From: Lingula anatina
Taxonomy: Eukaryota; Brachiopoda; Lingulata; Lingulida; Lingulidae
Direction: 5' to 3'
Assembly (NCBI RefSeq): GCF_001039355.2
Contig: NW_019775646.1
Location: forward strand, 62,001-126,000
Length of the DNA: 64,000 nt
Below are positions 35,201 to 46,902 of this stretch, piece after piece; position 1 is the stretch's first letter, and the number at the start of each line of letters is the position of its first letter. Below the pieces are notes generated by a model. It searched no databases. It was not told the origin of the DNA and saw nothing but the letters and a program-made list of their open reading frames with translations. The translations under genes were made by a program, and so were the position numbers.

Positions 35201-38200
35201 GCTTCTTGGTGATATAAAAATGAACAGCTGCAAATGACAAACTTGAAATATTACAGGAAATCTGAAATCTTCCTTCACCCACTGATTCCTGTATTAGTAA
35301 AGGCAGCCCACCAACTGCCAGTAATGATTCCAAGGGGTGAATAGATGCAGTTATGTCACTCTTGAATATCATTAGCCACTCTGGAATATTATTAGCTTTG
35401 GCAGTAAAAAGCAACTGCTCTCACCTTGTGCATTTTCCAGTGGTGAAAACCTGATACACAGTCCTTCATTTGGAACTTCAATGGTGTCCAGGTGCACTGT
35501 AGACACTTCCCTCTTTAGAGTTTCAGCAAGCTAAAACATCAAATACGTCACAATTAGTTCAAAGCAGTGAAGTTTAGGACACACGTCTTTTGTTTCTAAA
35601 AATACTGCTTTTAGGAAAAGTGACAATTTTTCTTAATACGTAACTGAAATCACATTATGCTTGCAAACTTCTATCTGAAAAGTGGTAAACTGAAAAGTTC
35701 CAGTAATATCTAACCTACAGTCAACCAGAAAAATATCAATTCAGGCTTACAAATTGAGGATGATATATACAATAGGAAAACCCCATACCCAAATGTTAAG
35801 GGCATCAAAATAATCTTCATGTCTGTAACTCTCTTCTGTGCCCACACTCATAGTGGGGGGTTCAGCGCCATCCTCTGATTGAGTGCTGCTGGGAACATGG
35901 TTGGCAGAAGTTTCTTGAGCTGCATATGGGGCACGCTCGGGCATCTTTGCTGGAATTTTGACGGGTTTTGGTGCATTTTTTGCATAAGAGGCTACTTCTG
36001 TAATGAAAACAATTTTTTTTTTTCAAAATCAAAGGTTGTTGATGGAAATATCACAAACAGATAATAAAAACATACATTCAGTATGGTTTAATGATGTCCA
36101 TCTATGCAAATGTCATTGTATCTTAAATCAGTCACTGCCACCTTTTGTGGTGAAAATTCATTATTTCAATGGAATTTCCACTTTTTTTCAGGCAGGTAGC
36201 AAGGAATACCTTAGGACTCAGAAATAGGATTCTACGATTAAAGAAACTGGGTAAACTTGTATTTATGCACAGCGAGCAACTGATTTGAATCATAAATAAT
36301 AAATGCATCTTGAAGCAGCTGTAAAACTTGAGTATTCAAATGAAAGAGCTTAGAGCAATATACATACTGACCTGGCGGCGCATCTGACGCATAACAACTG
36401 TACTTAAATACCACACTTGGGGAAGAGATTTCATAAGTCAACTGAAATAAGAGAAAAACCTTTACTTCTTCCTGAATGCAACAGAATTGGCATAAAGTGT
36501 ACTAGATGAGAATGACTGGGTTAAGAAAGTGTTACTATGCAATGATATTATTGATCAAACCCATCCAAAAGATAACTCTATGTGATTGTAACAGTTTTCA
36601 CATAAAAATACACACTCTGGGAGGATGGCTAGATGATACTCTTACCATATAAGATTATCCAAATCGCTTTGCATTGTTTAATATTATGATCATACTTAAA
36701 ATGTTCAATATCAATATCCAATTTTACAATATCTAATTCATTTTGAAGCTGACAGCATGTACTCTATAGGGGAAGTGTTTTTTTTTTTTTTCGGTACAAC
36801 ACCAATGCTAAACAATAACTGTAAACAAAATGAAATAATCATATAGAGTGCAATAAACATAATTCAGTGCTAAATTAATCAAAATCTTGTAGTGTGAGAC
36901 ATCAATCAGGATTTTATTATCTCCCCTTTTTATCATAATTGACACTTATATAAGACAGCCCATACATGTCAATAAGTAGACAGAAAGTTAAACACTAAAC
37001 ATCAAAGACTTCTCACAAAACTAAACTTGCAGTGCTATAGTCATCTAGATCTGTGATAATGAATAATTATCACTTTAAAAAATAGGATGTTAGCCAGAGC
37101 AAAGACTTCTCAGAATGTAAGTATGCTAATTTAGAGATTGAAAACACATCTTTAAACTCAGCTACACCCTCTTCAAATTGTCCAGGCAATCAAATACTTC
37201 TACTCTAACCTAACTACCTGCAAGCATACTTACAAAATTGACAACAGCTTTACTGATACGTGACCTTAAAGATGTTTCATTGGGGTCCTTGTCAGCAGGC
37301 TTAACTGTGTTACTCTGTGAAGTTAATGGTGTACACCAAACGTGTTACTCACAGCAAAAACACAGTAATACTGGATAATGTATATATACTCAAGTATGAG
37401 GCACAAAGAGGGATTTGATGACAGACCACACATAGCACACTGCAGGTGTAGAAGGTTGTACTCACAGCAAGCCTTAGACTACACTAGACACAACACAGAG
37501 GTTTGTTAGCAACACCTTTCTTTGTCCTGATTTCACTTACAAGGGCATTTATAGCTTTTGAGAGCATGTGCCCTAAACCTTCACTTTCAGCTTCAGGCTT
37601 GGGAGGTGCTCGGTTACTCTGGTGATAGAGTCAGATAAAGATACCATGATATTGAATTAACTCTTACCAATAATCCCAAAGTGCCTAGATTGTTTTGAAA
37701 ATTGACAACTCAGATAAATAATAATAGTGTAATATAAAGATAAGGTATTCTAGTAAGTATTTCTTGTCTACAGTATTCACAAACCCCATTAAGTTAAACT
37801 CCATTCATCCCAATGTCTAAACAAACATGCAGCAGGAGAGATTCCAAATGAAAACCTTAATAACAAGCCTCAAAAGTTTGGGTTGGGTACATTTATCAAA
37901 CATCATTCAGAGCTAGAGCTAAAAGAAGTGTAGTTTACATGCCCTATCAAAGGAGAGCATTTGCCATAATTGCTTGCTTTATCCTTCATGCATACTGGTT
38001 GCCTTATGAATAGAAACTGTCTTAAAAGAGTTTTTTCTCCCAAACTAAAAACTTCAGTTTAAAAAATTGGTATTACTTTGATAAGCTTGCAATGATAATG
38101 TATAAAATGTATAATACTTACCACTTCCTGAAGTGAACTGTGTCCCATCAATTTTTCATGCATTTTCTCTGCCTAGTAAAAGAGAAATATAAATCCATGT

Positions 38201-41200
38201 TATGATGTACAAAATAAATATAAATCATAATGCAAAGAGAGAGGGATTTTATTAATAAGTTTCCTGTAATAATAACATTTAGATAACTTAATATCATTTC
38301 ATCAAAAATAAAGATATTCAATTGCTTACTAATTCAAAATGATTTTTAAGTTTGGAAGAGTTACCTATATAGCTTAAAAGATTCATTTTTCAATCTATCA
38401 TATAATCAATACACTGGGGAGCTTTTCCTATTCATCTACACGTTAACACATCTAAATTCATCATGATACATGTAAAAATGAATATAATCAATAAAATTCC
38501 AGTTAATTCATATGTTACCAAGTCTACTGATAATTTGATCCTGTTGACCACCCCTTCGTGCCCCAGGTTTTGTAGACACACCCATATGGGAAGACAACTG
38601 AGCTTGTAGTGTGTCTGTAAAGATGTCAGGCCAGCATGGTAGGCCTGGGTGCTGTCAGCAGTTTTATATAAGGTCTGAACAGTAATGTTAAGGTAGAAAA
38701 ATTTACAGTTAGGGTAAATGCCACTTAAAATGATAAGTGTCGAAACTGTGTACATAGTAAACTCTACCAAGAAGGAAAATCAGAAACAGATAATTTTTAT
38801 TCGTAAGCTGGTACTTCACATATTTAATCAAACACTTTATTAAAACTGGGCGCCAACAGAAGACTTATCATTCCACTTTTAATTCACAGAGCTTTTAAAT
38901 TCACTAGTTTACCAGATAAGATGGTTTACTTTAAGGGACATGATGAAAATGGGCATTAATTTTTTTTTAATCAAATTACAGAATAACATTTTCTATCCAC
39001 TTAGTCCTTTATGAACTGTCAAATGATGAAATTAGTCAAAAGGATACCACATAAGGCAAAGAGGGCAGACCCAGCCAGCAGCCCAGGTTTAGAGTGATAC
39101 TGTCTCCGGTCTTCACTGGTGACACATTGGTTGGGACAGAGTACATGGCTAAGGTGGCCAAGTGATGACTAGAAAGTACAGAGATAAAATTACAAAATTA
39201 TTTCTTGAAACTATAAAAATTTAAAAATAAAGGAAATATGATGGTGAAATACTAAATTTAATTATCAATCTTTCGTTATATGGGTCATCTTTAGAAGCAA
39301 CTGTTTTTTTTTCTTTTGTTTTGATATCATTTTCCTCAACAAAGAAAAAGTTTAAATATCTTGGGTTCTACTTTTGACATGTTGTCTGCTAAATGATACA
39401 GCATGAATCTGTGGTCTTACCCTTCCACATGAAACCAAATCTGGTGCTTTTTACAAATGCTCTGAATCTTTTCTATGTCATCAACCTGAGCAATGACAGG
39501 AGTACCTGAAGATACACAAATGTGAATGTTCAAATAAAAGATAATAAATAAAGTAAATTAACATTTAAGGTCTGCTTTTTGTAATTCTTTCATGTTACTG
39601 TTATAAAAATTTATCTATTTTTTATGAAAGCTAAATAGGGCACGATATGAATCTAATAAGTATATATTCAACAGCAGCTGCAAACACTTTAAGATAACAG
39701 ATATCACTAATACCTCAACTGATTACATGAATTAGACACATTCACCGCAGTGTTACTATTACAACATCTATACTGTATACAGTAGGTGTTAATGTAAACT
39801 TAGGCTTCCATTTCCTCACCATCATAACATAATACAATTAGAGCACAGCTGGTGGATTTTCATTTTCATAATTTATATGCCATATTTTTCCATTATCAAC
39901 ACAGGCATAGATGTGCAAAAATATATATGCAGATATCACAACTGTATATTTATCTGAAATGTCTATCTCATCATCTATATGATATTTTATCCAAGGCATT
40001 CCATGTACCAACATATGTAATAAAAAACCATAAAACTGCATTGTTGAAAGACTGTCTTATATAAACTATTAGGAAATTATGTCCTTTTTTGACAGTAATC
40101 TTACCTAAAAAATATAATCCTACCTGCATTTAGGAAATTTGATAAAAAGATGTTAAAAATGTGTACGTCCCATTTCCTTAATTAAAGGGATCCTCCCATT
40201 TTTTAAAATTTACTATGTGATCTTACCCATCAAATATGTACATTACCTGCATATCCTAACACCAGTAGTGGTGTCCTGGCTGACGTGACATCATCCTCCA
40301 CTTGTTGCTCTAATGCTGTTGTATCCTGACATTAAATAAAACAAATATAAATATAACATAGACAAAATTATCAGACTTTTTAGATATGATATATGTTAAC
40401 TTTTTGTGCCATATTGGACTATATTTCTAATCCTTTAATGATAAATATTCAGACACAATAAGACAAAGAACAAAAAACACTGACATCATTTTAAGTATAG
40501 TCAACTATTTTTTCATTAACATTATTTTGCATTTACCAGGGGAACATACATTTTAAACACTGATACATGCCATAATTCTATATATAAAATAAATTAAAAA
40601 AACCTCCATCTTAACTAAAGTCAATAATTGATTATATTATATTATATTGCATATAAGAAAGAATCTTAAGAAGATATAGTATGATAAAATATCTACAGAA
40701 CTTTGCTCCCACTTTGAGAGGAAGAAAACTAACAAGTAGCTTGCCAGGTTACGAAGTTGTTTCACTGGTATGTTTCAATAATACTAAATTTCTTTATAAC
40801 CATAACACAATATCACCTTTTATGGGTTTTGAAGCAATGATGACGCTTAACATCCTTAGAAATATTTAAAAGAATGGCCTAGATGCCCTGATTACTTACC
40901 ATTTTATGCTGACAGCCTGGTTGTATGCTGCAGGGAATTGTACTGAGACATGAACTGGGCAATCCAAGCTGTAATTAACATATAGGAAAAAATAATTTTT
41001 TCAATACATTCATTTAAATTACCAGGTTTATAAATTGATGGAAGAAAACCTAAACAACAAAAAAATTAACTTGTTACCTTTTATTGAAAGCTCTGGGCCA
41101 TAAATATATAATGTGATATCCTAAATATACATAAAATTATTTATGAAAATTTCTCTGAACACATGCAGTGTCTATAAACAACAAGAAATAAAAGTGCTTT

Positions 41201-44200
41201 AAGTGCCTATCTAGACATTTAGAATAGCAACAAATAACAAGCAGAACTAGACTTACATCACTGGAGCAAATAAAAAAAATTTATTTTTTGTTCATTCATC
41301 ACACCTTAAACAAAAATTTTGATATGGCTAATTAAAAAACAGCTACTTAACAAACTCAAAATCTCTTGAAGAGTGAGGCAAGGTTTTATGTGAATCGTAT
41401 CACCTGTGCACACAGATAATCTCCCATCCCAGCTTTGGCTGCAGAGCTGAGGTATATCACAGGGGGCCTGGAGTATAGGGCTTCATAGCCCTCATCCAAG
41501 TATTTGGGAAACTTTTTGTGCAGGGCAAGACGGCACAGCCTGATTAAGCCTTCTCTCTCGTCCTCGTGGTAGAACACTGCTGCATCATCAAATCTAAACA
41601 TAAAATAAATATTTTAAAAATAAATAAAGACTTTTGTTAAGAGATGCCACTAACTAAGAAACCATTAGATGCAAATGTGGTTGAATCATCAATGGCATAC
41701 GTATCAATGCAAGTCCCAAATGTGCTAGTTTGCATTAAGTTGTTTGCTGAGTAATTAAGTAGGCATTGTAAGTAATATAAAGTGCACATAGAAAGCAAAG
41801 GATAAAATGAAAAACAAAACTGAGCAAAAAATGTAAAGACCTCACTTTTCTTATCTGTTGAGTACGTATGTGTCTTAATCAAGTGAACTGAATTTCTTTC
41901 TTTTTTTTTCACATATACAACTTGTCTGACCCAAATACCCTGACCTCCTCGAACTTAAAGTGATTGAATTATCATCTACTCTGTTATACCATCTGAACTA
42001 GGACAAACATAAAAACCATTATCACATAATACACAATACAGTGTATCATGTGAATAAAGCCAGTAGCAAAATGTCACGAGAAAAAGATCAACAAAAGTAC
42101 ACCTCAAAAGACTTAAATGATGGCATATATGCAACAGACACCTGTAACACTGACTTGAATGCATTAAAAAATTGATCTCTATTTCACAGAATATGACCTT
42201 ATTCATCTATATATCAGCTGTATAACCTGGTTAAATATTAATGGTGTCTAGTCAAGTTAACTACAAAGTAGGTTCTATCTATACAGACTTCTGCGCTTAT
42301 GTACATAATTCTAAATCCTTCACATACAGTGTTTCAGCAGACTTTGTGATATAGATTTCTGACCCCATATATAACCAAATTACATTACTAGCAATTATAG
42401 TGACAGTAAAACAAGGCTTCAGAAATCTATATCACAAAGTCTGCTGAAACACTGTATGTGAAGCCATGGCAATTAAACACAACATGCAGCCTTATTTTTG
42501 GACAGGCAGGCCATAATAGTAACTCCAACACCTCTGCATTTGCATACTAGCAGGCAGATACATCTCCACAGGATCATTAAAGACATGCTAATTACTCAAT
42601 CTTTTCAATGTGGGGAAATTCTTTAAATTAAAACATTCCTATTGAGTGGTGACAATAAAATTAATAAGCAGGCTATTTTGTAGTTTTATTCTATGCAGTA
42701 AAAGTACCACAAATGCAACACAGAAATATCATCCTGTGATTACAAAATTATGTATCTGAAAGTTTGATCATTTTTCCTATTGAAAACATTGAGTCATTAT
42801 GGTAACTGTACTAACCTGAACATCCGTGAGAGCCACAGGGAAGTGTCCTCTACTATATTATTGGTGAAATGTTTTAAATGAGAGGGTTCAAGCAGAGAGA
42901 CGTATGCTGACAAGCCATGCGACAGGATGGCCACCTCTGCATTTTCATCCAGTAATCTTAACTTTGCAGGTCTGAAAATATGAAAGAAATAATGTGCTTC
43001 CAACTGAAACATTATATGCCATCATATTTTACCTGCTTGAAATTGTTTCTCAAACTGTTTCTAAGACTAGGACAGTGTTTCTAAAAGTATCATGTAAAAA
43101 CAAATTCAGCTTCATTTACAAAATGATCATGGTATTACTTACATTAATTTTTGTTCTTCTAGGCCATCCACATAATTTTCATAAACCATAAGGTCTTCCA
43201 AATGTTTAATTATGTCTTCCAAATTTTGTCCACTAAAATAACAGATAAAAAACACTTTTATCTGACAGAACATAGCATCAAACATGAAACTGATAATTGT
43301 AGCATGGTTCTAAATTAAAATTTTAATCTTAAAATGTCCTTTTTAGGCAATTTTTAGAAATTTAGTCAATTCTTTGTAAAGTTATAATTGTTTTTAGGCA
43401 AATTTTAGAAAGTTAGTCAATTCTAAGATCTTACTGTCCCTTCAGTGGCTCTGGAATGTGTTCACTTAATCTTAATTTTCTTTCTGCTTCTTTTTCCTCT
43501 CTCCACTTCCTGCACAATAAAAAAAAAATATGCACTTCAATGAAGGGAAACTAGATAACTCTTTATAAAGTTGACCAATATTTGGAAAATGAGAATCCAA
43601 GTAAGGAATGCTACTATGTGAAAGTTTATTTTCTTCTGCCTCTCATATATTAGGCGCCAAATTGGAATTAATGTCAAATTTGAAAACTTTCATGGTGCCA
43701 TGCACATACAAGCTGTTGAACCTATACATGTACTGTACAATCACATTATTACCAAAATGCTATATAAAATATGATTGAGCTCAATGAAATTCAATTCAAA
43801 CATATGCACTGCCTATCACCAGATGGCTTGGCTTTAAAAAATCAGTTTGGCTAAGGACAATAATATGCCCAGTGAATTCAATAATCTAACTCATAATAGC
43901 ATGCATTCCAAATCTTGCTTACCTATTCATTTCATCCATGACTCTGTTATTCTCTTGTATTTTCCTTTCCAGCTCAGCTAACATGGGATTCATCCATACC
44001 TGAGGGGGGAATTGTACAAATTTACTGCAGTTTATATATATACACTGTACTTCATTATAAACGGGATGTAAGGGCTATAAAATTAATGATCCACCTCGTG
44101 ACCTGGTGATAAACATATATAGCACTACATGTAATCAAGCTAACATTTTTTGTTTAACTGCATAATATAAAATGTAAAAAATAATAAGCATTAATATTTT

Positions 44201-45429
44201 TTTGTTTTACGTTTCATATCCCAATGAAATGTCTAATTACACTTGAGCCAAAGTGCCTGTCTGTCACGTGATATAATAATAGCAGTTCGAGATAAAAAGC
44301 CCTTTTTTGTCTCCTCATTTTTGCAGTGATTAAAATTGTTTGAATGGCAATAATAAAAAAATAAAATAAAACAACTAAACTAAAAAAAAAAAACTTTACC
44401 AAAGCACTACAATACAGTTACTGTATCTTTATTGTCCTCAATTCATTACTTTCGATTTTATCTCCATAAAATATTTATGTGACATTACATATAATACAGA
44501 TGAGATTTTCACTTTCAATATCAACAACTTTGCAAAGCATTTAAAAATCTTTTATATTATATACTTTTTACAAGGGGAAGGGAACAAAAAATAATCTGGT
44601 CCCTCCTTCTGAGATCCTTGATAAGCAGTTGTTTGTAAAAAATGCAAGAGAGAGATGAAATATCGAAGTAAGGAAAAAAATGGACAAAGATCAAGTTGAC
44701 ATTGGCACTATGAAGAAAGGGTAAAAATGCTTGAATGGCTATCATCATCTTCTCAACATCTGTATCATGGATTATTCCAATTTGACATTCATGTAATTTT
44801 TTTAATTTTAAATCTTAATAATAAAGGTGGGAAATATGGAGCCTTGGCAGTTGACTACCTCCAGTCTATAGTATCTGGCCACAACAAAGCCTAATGAGAA
44901 CAGTTTCTAAAAACTAACACTGAGTCATGCACATTCTTGCACTCCCTTTCGTCTAAGCTTTATCGTGGTGTAATCTGCGTTATAATATTGACCAAAAGTT
45001 GTAAAAAACCTAAAAAGATATTTTCCCATTTGCGTGTCATTTTCAGATTTACTCTCATTAATCTCTTTGGAAATTAGCGCATCTCATTCAGTTTCATTAT
45101 CATTTTATCAAATGGATGCAGAACTTCGAGATGATCTTCGAAGCTTTAGTTACCTGAATACCCCTACATGTACATGTACGACATTGACATGCATAAATCA
45201 CGCGTGCCGCAAGACCCAAATTTACAAAAGTTTTTTTCGACTTCATGTCAAACAACCTGTGCTTTTCTCTTACCCTTCTTAAATCTCTCGCCATTTGTGA
45301 ATCATCCTCTTTGGTCTTAGCCTTTGGGTTATCACCGCCCCTGGGAGTCGTTGGTTTGGAAGAACTTTGGCTTCTCGGTGATTTAGCTGTTGTTTTATTT
45401 CTTGGACTTTTGGGACCATTTTTTGACAT
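32254..45429 (-). CDS. PDXDC1: pyridoxal-dependent decarboxylase domain-containing protein 1, 23 exons
   Basis: Exons in order (minus): 45429-45274, 43999-43923, 43509-43435, 43232-43143, 42971-42816, 41593-41404, 40968-40900, 40325-40247, 39505-39421, 39168-39048, 38674-38519, 38172-38122, 37618-37541, 37314-37234, 36441-36372, 35997-35789, 35530-35425, 35095-35037, 34835-34723, 34329-34205, 33606-33395, 33086-32984, 32603-32254. All have GT-AG borders and consistent phases, giving 936 residues against 788 in human. Matches to human PDXDC1 include AILSHGLSAYVSLL, DTSLWLSRMFR, YHEDEREGLIRLCRLALH, PVIYLSSAAKAGMGDYLCAQ, HVEG, WLGLPSLP, CIRFSPL and KGRTFNLASG. The family has a group II decarboxylase fold but its enzyme activity is unproven, and no obvious PLP lysine is seen here. 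The Ser/Pro-rich N-terminus, exons 13-16 and the C-terminal tail are lineage-specific expansions. The start is uncertain (see the frame-shift finding). Confidence 0.92.
37234..37618 (-). other. Tandem pair of similar, phase-0 cassette exons in PDXDC1
   Basis: Exon 37618-37541 (78 nt) and exon 37314-37234 (81 nt) both start with codons Ser-Asn, are charged in the middle, and end with a similar SKA(I/V) segment before GTAAGT donors. Both are phase 0 at each end, so either, both or neither can be spliced without a shift. This suggests exon duplication and alternative, perhaps mutually exclusive, use. The similarity is modest and short, so it remains a proposal. Confidence 0.55.
42318..42463. repeat. 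Perfect 45-bp inverted repeat in a PDXDC1 intron
   Basis: Arms 42318-42362 and 42419-42463 are exact reverse complements (they start CTTCACATACAGTGTTTCAG), with a 56-base loop. Transcribed within the PDXDC1 intron, this would form a long perfect hairpin. Confidence 0.9.
42586..42802. mobile_element. MITE-like repeat, family shared with 60783-61003
   Basis: The ends TAATTACTCAATCTTTTCAATG and CATTGAGTCATTA form a terminal inverted repeat. The interior ATTCTTTAAATTAAAA(C/T)ATTCC and TTGAGTGGT blocks recur at 60850-60890. It lies in a PDXDC1 intron and ends close to exon 5. Confidence 0.6.
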
Positions 45430-45535
45430 CAACTACTTTTACGTCCTCGACGCTCTTGATGCTTTCCTCTCCACCGCTATCCTGAGCGCCGCCTTCCAAC
45501 CCGAGTTTCAAAAGAGGTTTGTTTTCGTCGGCCAT

Positions 45536-46902
45536 TTTTCTCTGGTTACACGTCGGAGTGCCACCAGAGGGTACGTTCAGTTTGACGACAACGCAAAATT
45601 GTCTTTTTTACTGTAGTTTTATTGTTTTTCTTATCTCAAAGGTAGAACATTTTCACTTTCTATCATTTATATACCACATTTGTAACTAAATCGTTCACCC
45701 TTCCACTAGAAAGTTATGTCGTTAAAATATCAAACGCTTCTGCGGTAAAATGAAAATTCGCAAGGAATGGTGGAATCAACAGGTAGATTCCGTGGTAAGT
45801 TCTGGGGGTTTGATTATGGCAAAGTTCATGAAATGATAATTATGAAATTAATAGGCCCTTAAAATGCAAGAGAAGGATACTGGAGAATTCAGATGACACC
45901 AACACATACAGAACATTTAGTGTCAAGTGACCGTATTGCCGCCGACTGTAAATTAATAGATCTATCAATTTGATATTCATACTACGGAGCAAAGGCTGTA
46001 CATTACAAAGATTCATTTAAGTTGACAGTGGCAGTTGTCGTCACTGCCTGTAAAAAGTCCGAATGATGTATTTTGCCTAGCATCTCAACCTTTATGTAGC
46101 TGCATAATTCGCCCCGAATTAAATCGAGGATAAGATTTTAATTAAAATAATGATTTTTTTTTATCCTTTAAAAAAAAATAACAGGTAACTAACTGTTAAG
46201 TACTAGCAACAGTTTATTGCCATAAGAACTTAATGTAAAACAAAAGGCCATTTATTTTGTCCCTTTAATAGTTTATTTTGTGACGTGGCTTCAGTCATAT
46301 GATATTGTATTACCTGAAGGTGAATAAACACAGTCACCTGAATACACTCATACATTGCAGTTGACAGTGACATGAGTCCAATGCTGGACTATTATTTTCT
46401 GGTCTAGTGCCTCTAGTGCATGAAACCCAACAATAGGACATATAGCTATGCATTGTTGTTCTTGTTTGGTTAGAAATACAGCTTTCAAAGCAAGGGTAGA
46501 GAATTACTAGTACTATGTAATAATATGTTAAAGAGATACATGTTATATTCTAGACATTATGTTCAGGTAGTCTTATTCAAAGCTGTCAACTTAATTTTGT
46601 GGTGGTGCCCATTTAACTTTGTGAATTATTTTGTATGTTCTCTTTTTCCCCCAGTAACTACATATATGCATTTCCTTAGTTTTTAAGTTATGTATTTGAA
46701 ATACTTAACATCTTTTTAAATTAAGGTTTATTTATATTTATCATGATGATTTGCTGTATTGAATAACTAATTCCATTTAGTACTCAGAGTATTCAATAAT
46801 GCTGTAAAATAAAACTGAAATTCATTCTTTTTTTAATTTCAGATATGCCCCTTTAATAGACAGAAGGTTTAAAGGAATCATCTGAGACAGAACGTAAGGT
46901 CC
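45536..46902. promoter_or_regulatory. Divergent PDXDC1/MFSD6 promoter region and MFSD6 5' UTR intron
   Basis: PDXDC1 reads left and MFSD6 right from here. A GTG/GTAAGT donor at 45794/45795 and an acceptor (TTTTTTTAATTTCAG) just before 46843 suggest a noncoding MFSD6 exon ending at 45794, a 1.05-kb 5' UTR intron, then about 60 bases of leader before the ATG. The shared promoter would lie at about 45540-45780. No TATA or other box stands out. Confidence 0.5.
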
